This document shows positions 30,571-40,540 of a stretch of 64,000 nucleotides of DNA, piece by piece (positions within the stretch are counted from its first letter, which is position 1; each line of letters starts with the position of its first letter). The notes under the pieces are model-generated. The model did not search any database, was not told the origin of the DNA, and worked only from the letters and a program-made list of their open reading frames with translations. The position numbers and the translations under genes were made by a program. This DNA is from Branchiostoma floridae (lineage: Eukaryota > Chordata > Leptocardii > Amphioxiformes > Branchiostomatidae), in NCBI RefSeq assembly GCF_000003815.2, contig NC_049983.1:15558425-15622424 (forward strand), in the 5' to 3' direction.

Positions 30571-33500
30571 TTAACGGCATGGTTCTGTGTGCAGTACCAA
30601 TGCACCCCGCCGATGGAGCTCCTGAAACGCCCTGAATTCCTCTAGGAAGTTATGAGCAAACTTGTCGCCCGACACCTTGTCGTAGTAGTGGTAGCTGATC
30701 GCCCTGCCTCGTGTGTCTTTGCTGTGCGGATAGTATCCGTACATGTGGATCTGGTCGCAGATGGTGGCAGCCAGCGTGTACATGGTAACACCCGTGGACG
30801 GACGGAGCGCCGACATCTTAAACCCAGCCTTTGTCCAAGCTCTGTAAAATATGTAGTCATGTAGTCTAGGTACTCATCATGCATTTAACCACGTGTATAA
30901 TGATTCAAATAAAAGAAAAAGGACGAAAATGCAACCAAGAACAGAAGAATGTTTTACAATGGGAATAGTGCTGTACTACCTAGCACCTATTTTTTTAATT
31001 TTCTAATTTCATCATGCTACGTTTTACTTATCAAAAGCTAAGGGCACAGTACGTGAAAATACGTGCTGTCTACGTGCCAAAACGTGGGGAATCTTTTTGG
31101 ATCCGTAAGTGGTTAGTACCGCCTCCGTACGAACCGTGGGGAATCCGGCGGACTTTGTGTGCCATTGGGCTGCGGATTCGGCCCGGCCCCCGTACGTGCC
31201 AGTACGGGCGACGCGCCTGCCCTGTACAGCCTGAACGTTTTCAGAAATACGTGGCGGACGTGACCTCCAAAAAACGTATGGACAAATTGCACGTTCAGTG
31301 GGTTATGCCCTTAGCTTAACACTCGACTGGTGGTTTGGAGACAGCCGAACCGGTGATGATATATGTAGTTTTTTGTGTGTGAATAAAATACTGAATAGAT
31401 AAATTGAAAGGCAAACTCACAATTTCACAACAGGGTTAATTCCCGGTGGAAAAGCAGTCTTCATCGGTAGTTTATGCTGAAGAAGGATCTGTATGATTGC
31501 GCTTACCCACTGATATCCGACCCAAGACGCTAAAGTGGGTACGTACAGGATCTGGTCACCAATTTGTTCCAGACGTCGTATCAACCGATCATAATCATCC
31601 GCTGTTTTATTTTCCCACTGGCCGAAGTGTTGCCCGATCACGGAGGGGTTCATTGTGGTTAGATTCGCCTTGGAGCCGACATCTTTCTCATAACCTTCGA
31701 TTTGAGGCAGGTTACACCGAATGACGAAGTCCATGGAGTCGATTTCTTGACCACAGCTACTGTTCAGTAGGATGCCAGAGTTGCCCACGACTGTACAGGT
31801 GTTAAAGTGACGGTCCTTCAGAGGTGATTCCTCCGGAATTAACATGAAGAAATTTTTTGTGACGTTGAGTGAAGTCTTGTTACCCCATTTCATTTCGTAT
31901 TTCAGCTGTTGCCCAATCCGTATGCCTGACTTCCTCAGCGTCAGGTTTGTTTCCGGGTTGTAAAACTTGAGGATGTGTTGTCTGGAAGGAGAAGTGAGTC
32001 TTGTCAGAAAGTTATTGTTATTTGTTATTGGGTGGGCCGACTACTCACTCTTTGCCGCCAGGGAGCTTACAATCGCAAGGGTCTGGAGCGAGCTGTGATT
32101 CGACGCCACTCAGGTGACCTCAATACGATAGTAATTGCCCCAGGTGCGGCAAAGGTACTGTAGGTTTTGAACAACTCACACCGCACCATCGCACGTGTGG
32201 TGGGTTCTTTAACGTGCCTGGGGTATGGCTCTCCCCAGACACGGGACCTCCATTTAACGTCCTATCCGAAGTGAAGTTCGAAGAGTCAAGACCGACAGCA
32301 AGACATTTGTGATGAAAAACATATGTTTATATCTACTCATAACTTCTACGAACGTTGATTCAGAGTCAGGGATATCATACGGAGGTTTGAGAACCTCATA
32401 AGGTCAGACTTGCAGGAGTGACAGGAAGAGTGACAGGACGTAGAGTTCAGAGGTGGTAGAACTAAATTTAGTTATCAATCAAACACGTCACTCCAGGTCA
32501 TGCGGCTAAGAGGTATTGTCTCGCGATACGATATTTTTTATTTGGAAAAATATAGCATTTTTATAAGATAATGTAGTTTCTAGTGTGTACCTCATCTTCT
32601 GCACCTCAGTACTGTTGAAACGCCATTTCGTGTTGTTCTTTGCCGCGTGAATCCCAGGTCCTAGTACTTGTGCTGTGTTGTTCTGCACAGACGTCTGATT
32701 GGTGGAATCGCCTTGGACGTTCCCTGTGTCATTGGGGCGTCCTGAAGTCGCTGGCACGATGGTATCATTGGCTGTTGGCTTTTCGACACTATAAGATAAT
32801 GATGGTAAGAAAACATAATTCCATCGTTATGACATAGTGACGTAGCCTACATTATTTCTAATTTTGTGTTTGGGAGGACCCTCACCCTGCTACTAGAAAG
32901 ACTAACATTGGCAAGCCTGGCTCTCTATCTTCATGTCTACCTTGTTCGGCTCCCCAACGACCTGGAGGTCAGGGGACTAGGTAGGTAGGTAGTTAGGTTG
33001 TCTCTTGCATGCCCTAGGGGCATCAGAAGCCCTAAATTATCAAAAGATTAACCAAGCATATGTCGGCGTGGACAAAACCGTCAGGGAATGCTGCTAGGGG
33101 ACCCAAACGTTAACTTCCACCACTTCCACCTTACATGAAAGGTTATGTGTCACAACAAAACAGGAAGTCTATTGTTAACCAACAGGACAGGAGGCCCAAA
33201 ACCAAGTCTCACCGTCGCGGCAAACAACACCAACAACTTGTTACTACCATCGGAATCAGTCGATGAATGCCGGAGAGGCACCTCGCAAACACATGCCCCG
33301 TTAAAAAATTATACCTCCATTTTATTTCCTGGAGGTGAAAATGGAAAGTGACTGCGTCACTGAGTTTACGATAACATTACCACATACCGTTGAGGTGTCT
33401 CGCGGAAGTCACTGCCAGCGTTCTTTGTGTGAAGTCGTGGTTCTGCATTCGTGGACAGTTCGTACCGAGTCAGGAACAACATAACCAAGGGCAACACAAA

Positions 33501-33584
33501 GAAAAGCACCATCATTGACTTGAACATTCTTGATGTGTTACACGACTTGAATATTCTTGATGTGTTACACTCCTTCAAACCCAT
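30571..33584 (-). CDS. ST8Sia-like alpha-2,8-sialyltransferase, gene H (first in the array)
   Basis: Coding exons: 33388-33584, 32591-32788, 31421-31981, 30571-30841; joined 408 aa (450 from an in-frame ATG at 33710). Start at the conserved ATG 33582-33584 (MGLKECNTSR). Exon 1 contains a 27-bp tandem duplication (33517-33543/33544-33570) that repeats CNTSR(I/M)FKS before the signal anchor. Exon 2: short stem ending RFNSTEVQKMR. Exon 3: CTVVGNSGILLNSSCGQEID (Ala to Thr in motif L). Exon 4 is the most diverged (YYPHSKDTRGRAISYHYYD, HNFLEE) but keeps motif S, III and VS residues. A MITE in intron 3 is absent at the matching place in gene G. Confidence 0.82.
31034..31317. mobile_element. MITE with AAGCTAAGGGC ends in gene H intron 3
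   Basis: AAGCTAAGGGC...GCCCTTAGCTT, about 284 bp, rich in ACGTGC/TACGTG words. Gene G intron 3 has the alignable uninterrupted flank (TTTTACGTATCAACACTCGACTG near 23490), giving an empty site. Same family as 21709-22289. Confidence 0.8.
32085..32270 (+). repeat. SINE-like dispersed repeat in gene H intron 2
   Basis: GTGGTGGGTTCTTTAACGTG, TATGGCTCTCCCCAGACACG, GGACCTCCATTTAACGTCCT. An inverted relative is at 11735-11822. Origin not identified. Confidence 0.5.
33085..33345. repeat. CTAGGGGGCCC-type repeat in gene H intron 1
   Basis: TGCTAGGGGACCCAAACG, then CAGGAGGCCCAAAACCAAG, ending with a TACCTCC...GGAGGTGAAAATG pair. Same family as 27780-28540. Confidence 0.4.
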
Positions 33585-33710
33585 GATGAAATGTTTCCTT
33601 CCGCGGCACAGAACAGTAGTGTTAACACGAGTCACTGGCCCCGCGCGTCTGTGTGACTTCCCTGTCCTGACATAACTACAAACTATTGACCCAGAATCAG
33701 AAATGCCCAT

Positions 33711-34850
33711 TGGTCATTGGTCTCACCTTTAATATACCTGTTGTGCCGGTGTCCGGCTTTACAATTCATGCGAACGCCGGCCGAATTTGTAGATCGGTTA
33801 AGCCCCCTTTACTATTAAAATCAATAATTTAGGTCGGCCGACTTGTCGGCGAGCTCCAAATGGACATTTTCGGCCGGTGTCACAGCGATCTCGCTGACCT
33901 CCCATAGCGATTTCGCCCCCCCCCCCCCAAATAAAAACGGGTTTACGTAACTTTCTAAAAGTTGATTGGTATAAATCACAAACTGCAGTTGCAGACTGAT
34001 CTAGGTACACGAGTTTGATACATAACTCCATCCATAGTGTTGATAACAACGTAATTACATGTTAATAAAATAGTTGAACTTGTTTCGGACAGGGAGGGTT
34101 GGGTCCCTTGTATGCCCATTATTGCATGTACTTGAGTCTTTTTGCCAAATTGCGCAAAATGGCCACAAAAGACTTACAAAATAGCCACGACCGATTCATC
34201 TACAGGGAGATTGTGAATGAACCTTTGTAAGATTACAGATTAATCTACGTTAAGCTGCTTGAGGGTCTCATCCCGACCCGCATAATGAGTGTCACAAGAC
34301 TGCCTTGGGGCCCACTTTAGGCCGAAGGAAACAAAATGTTGTGTTTACGTTCGACTATAAACCGGTCGCGACGCCAACAAAAAACACATTCCATTCCAAC
34401 CTACTAGTACTTGACGCTAGCCATAGATTGGGATGGGAGGAGGTGGCTAGGTGTAGGTGTGGACAGCTGGCAGGGGACATCAAATTTGTGATATCACAAA
34501 TCGAGATCTTGAGCCTTACAAATAAAGGATTGCATAAGATTAATGTTATAGTTTCTGATATGTTCTCCTTGTTTCTGTTCTAATACACAAATTCAGCTGA
34601 ACATAGGCTCGGTCCGTATAAGAGTACATGTATATATGTATGATTGCAATATGACGTTGAAATAACAGTTGATTCCCTCATGCGTTTCGGTTTTATATTT
34701 GTGTTGTTCGATCAAGAAGAGAGGAGTAAAAAGAATCCCTACCAACCAACCAACCCTATTTTTTTCAGAACCGTAGCCAGAGGCACAAAATTAATTTTTC
34801 TAGGCCTTTGGGAAACAAAAATGTAACAACAACTTTAAAACTTGTAGCAA
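33711..34850. other. Spacer upstream of the sialyltransferase array
   Basis: No gene supported. The recurrent upstream block of the array was not found here. GGTCGGCCGACTTGTCGGCG (from 33832) with AGCGATCTCGCTGACC resembles one MITE arm. The plus-strand frame 34305-34583 has no recognisable domain. Confidence 0.4.
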
Positions 34851-34852
34851 CG

Positions 34853-35015
34853 ATGCCCTGGAAAAGCAAACAGAACGTGATGTCTGGCGGAAGGGGGACA
34901 CAGAAAGGGCGAGAGAAGCTTCACTGGCAGCAAGTCTCACCAGGAAGAACGCCCGACACCTACATCAGGTACCGAAGGTACGGTGGGACGGCCGCGGCAC
35001 GGTGGCGCTGGATCG
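34853..35015 (+). CDS. Possible far-upstream first exon of the CaaX gene
   Basis: Open from ATG 34853 (a second ATG at 34880, MSGGRGTQ) to a strong donor ATCG|GTGAGT, phase 1, the phase needed by the shared second coding exon at 43107. Translation is basic (KGREKLHWQ, YIRYRRYGG). It has no clear similarity to the two better-supported first exons beyond starting with Met-Ser after the second ATG. A phase match occurs by chance one time in three, so support is weak. Confidence 0.22.
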
Positions 35016-35028
35016 GTGAGTGGTAAGG

Positions 35029-35270
35029 CGCCCTTTCCACAAGACGGCAATCGCGATGCGTTCTCACTGCGACCTAAATAGGATATGTGTACCCTTTGAT
35101 TCCATACTGGGAATATCATACAAAACGTAAAAGTGTGACTGAGAGGATAACAAAACAGTGTAAAAAAATTCGTTTCTTTTCTGTAGAATTCGTTGGGCGA
35201 TCTGTCGATTTTTAGGTCGTATAGAGAGCGAGGCGAGAGCGCCGTCCTAGTGGAAAGGAGGTATAACGAG
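35029..35270. mobile_element. MITE with GCGCCCTTTCCACAAGACGGC end
   Basis: Left CGCCCTTTCCACAAGACGGC and right GCCGTCCTAGTGGAAAGGAG are inverted. Inner arms GCGACCTAAA and TTTAGGTCGT continue the symmetry. About 240 bp, non-coding. Confidence 0.7.
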
Positions 35271-35790
35271 TGGAAATGATCATTTATATGTAAATATGTA
35301 AACTGGTCCACCTAAAATAATTCTTAGCTCCAGACTTGTTTATTAAAGACGCTCGCATGGCGAGAAATTCAACAGAAGAAATATGATGCCACACAGAACG
35401 TGATGCAGACAGACTCCCAAAAGTAGAGCTTTACACTTCTGCCTGTGCGTTTTCCATAAAACGGTGTTATCAACAAAAATCGACGCTAAACTGGTAACTT
35501 TGCGTTCCACAAACTCTGACCTCCAGCAGACCTTCGTACGGGGGACGGATCGTAGAATTGGTACCTCGTAAGGTATAGTAGACTACTGTCGTTGACTACA
35601 CTTAATTTCTCTTCACACCCAGAAAAAACTGTTAGTAGACTACAATGTGCGGTACTACAATTAAAATGCTAAGTGTAAAGAGGTTTTAACCTCTTAAAAG
35701 AGGGCATAAGGTGGACAATCAGATCTATTGACATTTCCTGAAATTTGTGTTGCGAGAAATAATGTTTATATATAACGTTAAGGGCGCCGC

Positions 35791-36042
35791 TTAGAAATGG
35801 GCTCCGTTCTTCCCTGTCACATCTGCTTGGAGACAAGTGCAACACTCAGTAAGAGTGTTACTTGTAGCCTCTATCGCTGCCTTCCAAGATCGCTGGCGGT
35901 TATTGTTGGGGCAAGCTGAATCCCGATGATTGACAACATATGGGTCATATTCTTCTGTCGCGAAGGTGGTGCCATCAATAAGGAACCCATGGATGTAGTT
36001 GTCAGCTTGGCAAGTTATATCAGTGTACCACATAGTATACAC
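35791..36042 (-). CDS. Unrecognised open frame, 83 codons
   Basis: Minus-strand frame with a protein-like composition, four Cys (three of them in CCTC) and two Trp, e.g. HGFLIDGTTFATEEYDP and SWKAAIEATSN. No ATG-supported gene structure or known domain is apparent. It could be a terminal exon of an unrecognised gene or fortuitous. A TCTCCAAGCAGAT word inside matches a MITE end found elsewhere in this window, which argues for transposon origin. Confidence 0.2.
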   Translation of the reverse strand: MYTMWYTDITCQADNYIHGFLIDGTTFATEEYDPYVVNHRDSACPNNNRQRSWKAAIEATSNTLTECCTCLQADVTGKNGAHF

Positions 36043-36429
36043 TTAGTCTAGTTCAATTCCTTAATAAAGGAATGAATGCCTTGTTCGTTACCAGTTGTCA
36101 TCATCATCATCATCATCGGTCGACGTGATCAAATGTAGACATGTTCGCACATGTCTACACACGACATACCCTTTCGTAGGCTAATTACAAGACCAGTTGT
36201 GCTGCCATGTTTTGTCACTTCAAATCTTGTTATGACGTTTATGGTGTCTATTTTTTATGCCTTCTTGTTTTTTTCTCTCTCGTTATCTCATTAATTTTGC
36301 ACTCTGCATAGGATGTCATCCATAAATTTACTTGCTGTGGCCTTATGTCGCGAAGGTGGTGTCGGCGCTAGCAATTGACTATTAATGCTCAACTCTGCAA
36401 ATCAAACTACACTGAAACGATGGGCTGTG

Positions 36430-36815
36430 TACCTAAACAAATTTCAGGTACAGGTACAGGTACATGGGTTTAGGTACAGGTCCGGACCTGCACCTGTACC
36501 TAAAATTTTTAACCAAGTATATGTAAGTTAAACATGTAGCTAACTGTCTTTTCTAGTGATGAATTGTCATCTTTATACAGGGAATTACATATTTGAATCT
36601 CAAAACAAGTTTTCTTGAGTCACAACTGCAAGATCATCACGATTGTCATTGTTGATTCGGGATTTACTTATCCAAAAGTCTTAAAAAGTGGTAAAAATAA
36701 GTTTAGTTTGTTTAGGTACAGGTACAGGTACACCGATTTTTAGGTCCGGATCTGTATCTAAACATTTTTTTAGGTACGGTACAGGTACGGGTATTTAGGT
36801 ACAGAGCCCTAACTG
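36430..36815. mobile_element. Element with AGGTACAGGTAC repeats, ending near AGAGCCCT
   Basis: Left part has AGGTACAGGTACAGGTACAT, then TAGGTACAGGTCCGGACC; right part TAGGTACAGGTACAGGTACA, then TTTTAGGTCCGGATCTG and TAGGTACAGAGCCCTAAC. Layout (terminal GGGCTC-like end, subterminal short repeats) parallels the hAT-like MITEs at 5304 and 56009. A related scrap is at 17925-18000. Confidence 0.5.
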
Positions 36816-38430
36816 AAGCGATGGGACCTTGCACAAACATCTATGTTTGAAAATACATAAAGTACTGACGTCATAGATGAAGTAATAGATATACAGACGA
36901 TGGGAAAGATGGCATTTGCATGAAACCACTGACCAAATAAAAAGGAAAGAAAACCCCAGTTTCCACTTAGAAAACTGTCTCTACTCCTTTAAGTTCATGC
37001 AATGCAATGTGATCGTTTCGTGCTAAGGTCGCCACGAATACATGTACGATTTTCAAGCGAGGCGTGACAGAATCGACCGCCCACTAGGATCTAAACATAG
37101 TTACGATTCGGTAACAAGACGGCAGAATTCGGTACGAAGCTTGCACGACTATCTCAAGAATGCCCAAAGTTTGCGGTCGCACGACGATCGAAGGACAAAT
37201 ATGACCCAAAACGTGTCAATCTTTCGTACCAATGTCTCAAGACACAAAATTCGCCGTCCAAGCCCCCGGGCGATGGATTGAAGAACACACTGTTTGATGA
37301 TCAGTCGGCTCCCCTGTGATTTAGGTCCCCCTGTCAAACCGGTTCTTCCAGATATCCCCATATCTGGGTGGCGCACAAGAAGTATTCACAAGAAGTATTC
37401 AAGACTTGTGTAAATACGGACAGTGTAAATACGGATAGACTGGTTGCCAATTTGTAAGCAAATTGAGTCAAGATGTCAGGTTAGTTTGTGACTTTTGTGT
37501 CGTTTCTCTTCGAATGGATCAATTTCAAAGCTTCGTTTGTTCTTTGCTGATTCGGAGTGTCTCCTTCGTTCGTTTTACAAGTAACCCTCATTCCGTGCCT
37601 CGCTCCAGTCATTTCAGGGTCGTCCTCGACGTCAGGTAAACCCAAAACACGGGTGCATGTCACGGTGAGAACAACCGCGGACGGAGGTGAGAATTTTCAC
37701 GTAAAACACATTTAAAGTTGTGGGGTTTAGAAGTTGTTGCTCTCAAGTCGTGGTTGTCAGATGAAAATTGTAAAAAAAAACGTATATGACAATAAAAAAT
37801 GCAACTGTTTTCATTTTACCGCACAACGCTAATACATCAGTCAATAAATGGCATTATGGTTGTGCTGGAACAGGCAGTTTCTGATGACAAAAATACGTTT
37901 CCATTACTGACTACATGTATATTTACGGATAAAATGGTGTACAATTTTCCTTTTGTCGGACAGAAGAGAACTAGATAGGGAGTTTTGTTGAAAACCAAAA
38001 ACGAGAGGACACTCAACATTCGAGGTGACGCCACCGGTACTGAAGCAAACAAAGGCTTTCTTTCCTGCCTCAATGTTGTCTTTAAATGTTACGATAGCTG
38101 ACAGGCTATAGTGATTGCGATATTGTTGAGTAAACGTGGATTGTACTATACATTGTAGTTTTTGGTAAGACCTGTGGTAGGGAAAGCTTCCATTTTTAAG
38201 ACTTTCATGCAGCTGCTTGAAGATATTTAGTAATGAAAAGAATTAATGAGGCCACCTGAATTAGTGCGAGTCTCCATGATTGATATGTCCGACAACCTGT
38301 CACCATAAAACCAGGTGTAGAAATGCATTAAGATAAATTTAGGAAGTCAAGTGCGCAAAAATGTTGCCATCTCACTACAAAGTTCGGGGATTAAAAAAAC
38401 AACAACTTCGCGTATAGTAAACATTCCGGT
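36816..38430. other. Gene-free stretch upstream of the duplicated first exons
   Basis: No gene supported. It includes a CpG-rich segment (37030-37680) with an Arg/Ser-rich 79-codon frame at 37042-37281 that lacks domains and splice context. A TCAAG-ATG-TCAG|GTTAG string at 37470 resembles a minimal first exon but is too short to call. Confidence 0.35.
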
Positions 38431-40540
38431 AAATAAAAATGTATTGTCTACGCCTTGTGGAATAGGGTTATGCGCATGCCCCATTCAAGATTTCCGCATC
38501 GCCGAATTTGGACAGTTGACGTGTCAGTGTTGCTGAGACACATGCATATAGAATCAAGTTGGACCACTTCAGTCGTTCCCGCACAATTCTTCTTGAGAGG
38601 AGGGAACAGTCCGCTTCGAAGTCTTAAAGATCATACCAAAAGACCACGGACTCATGAGAAGAAGAAGCCGTTACGAAAGAATCTTTTTCGATAAGTTCAT
38701 GGGTTGGACCTTGAAGGCAATGACTTGACGGTTTGGGGAAGAGAAAAAAAGAACTGTTTTAGCTACCAGGTCACCAGATGGTCAGGACGACTCCAGGGCA
38801 GGCATCCTGAGCAGACAACTACAGCAGCAGCCCCCACTCGGCATAAACTGGGCCTAACCCTGGGTTTTACCAGTCGAACATTTCCATTGGCATCAGAGCT
38901 GACAGGTTTCGTGGTTGGTGGAATCATTTCCAGTGTTCACATTTGCTCCACAACGACGCGGCTGTGCATTGATATATCCAGAGACAGATGCCATAGTTAA
39001 AATAATATAGTTTGACTCTCAAACTTGGTGCAAGAAGAAGAAGAAGGGTCTAAGATGATGTCTTATATCGACCCTCCCGAGGCCATGAGTTGCAGCAGTA
39101 TTTCCAGCGCCGGTAGGACGAGCCCGGCAGCCCCGCCGCCCACTGGGTGTTACGGAAGACCAGGTACTTATAAAACCGGCGTCTTTAAAAGATAACAAAC
39201 ATCGTTTTTCTGTGGCTACTAGTATTTAGCGGAAGATGTAAAGTGTACAACCAGATTAGTTACCAGACCAGGCGACATCTTTGATTTCAAAAGAACATTG
39301 GCGCAAAGTGTCCTACCCTACGGTGCGAGCATCAGATTTTTCTTTTTGGATGCTGCACAAGTTGTTTTTATTTTCTTTTTGTAGCTAGCTTGTTATGTGA
39401 GAGTGTGCAGACCGTTGTTGCTAACGTTGAGACCAGTTTCTATCTTTTCCGTGAGTACAAGTTTGCGAACTCGGAATGTGCTATTTTGAGGATTGAGTCC
39501 TTTTCAATTTGTATGTGGTAGCTACTCTNNNNNNNNNNNNNNNNNNNNNNNNNNNNNNNNNNNNNNNNNNNNNNNNNNNNNNNNNNNNNNNNNNNNNNNN
39601 NNNNNNNNNNNNNNNNNNNNNNNNNNNNCTCGCGCTCTTCCTGAGTGTATTTTTTTCGACTACTACTATATCTGCGCGATTCGACCTCTGCTTGGAGAGT
39701 ATGTGGTAGCCGGCAAAAGAGCTGGTAACGTTGGCTCAAGATTGTAAATGATTAAACTGGCGGGAAAATGTTGTTTTCGCGTAAAACGGATAATAGTTTA
39801 AGTTAGCGATTTCTGCGCATCAATTATTGTGAACTCAAATTTGGTTCAGACACCAGACTCTGCCGTGAGATGCACATCTCTTCTGTCCTGTTATAACCCT
39901 CTAGCGTCAAATGTTGAAGAACCCAACACACTTATGGTGACTAAAAAGCAAGCCATAGTGAAGTCGCACTATTATTAGTACTAATTCATTTGTCGATGAA
40001 GGTTAGACATCCAGGTAAGATATGTCAAAAACAGTTACTCAAGCAACTGGGACCAGGGTGTGATTTTTGAAACCGTCGCACGTTTCAGACACCATCCGCT
40101 GTCTTTCGTCAGTGACACTGGTCGTCTGACCGTTTCCAAAATCATATCCAGTTGCTTGAGTAACTGCTTTTTATTACAAGTAGTACATGTATATGCTTCT
40201 CCTGAATTGATGACTGCTTGACTTCTTTGTCCTTACATCTACAACAAAGAAAATGCCTTGGGTGAAACAGTGACAAAAGATTCATCATAGAAGAATGTTG
40301 TCTGGAGGGTTTTCGCGAACACCTGAAATACAAAATACGGAAAACCGTTTGCCGTTTTCTGATATTTTCTTCGCGTGTTGCTTCCAAGTTTTCCTTGGTG
40401 CCAATAATGAAACAAACGCGTTCATCTTGCTTATTTTTCAGTGCAAAACCGTTTTTGTCATTGTTGCTTTGTGAAACATCTGTCGTGAAATCTAGTACAT
40501 GTTTGGTCGAGTGTAACAGCGCACTGCGTCATTAGTAGTA
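38430..40540. repeat. Segmental tandem duplication, copy 1 (carries first exon 1a)
   Basis: Alignable in order with 41010-42945: ATGTATTGTCTACGCCTT / ATGTATTGCCTACGCCTT; CTACAGCAGCAGCCCCCACT in both; the coding first exon; AACATCGTTT...GTGGCTA; GAGATGCACATCTCTTCTGT / GAGATACACATCTCTTCTGT; CATAGTGAAGTCGCACTA; then the GGAGGGTTTTCGC block. It contains a 100-base N run (39529-39628). Confidence 0.75.

Noticed and set aside
37042-37281. Arg/Ser-rich 79-codon frame in a CpG-rich patch
   Set aside because: Low-complexity composition, no acceptor or donor that would place it in the CaaX gene, no domain.
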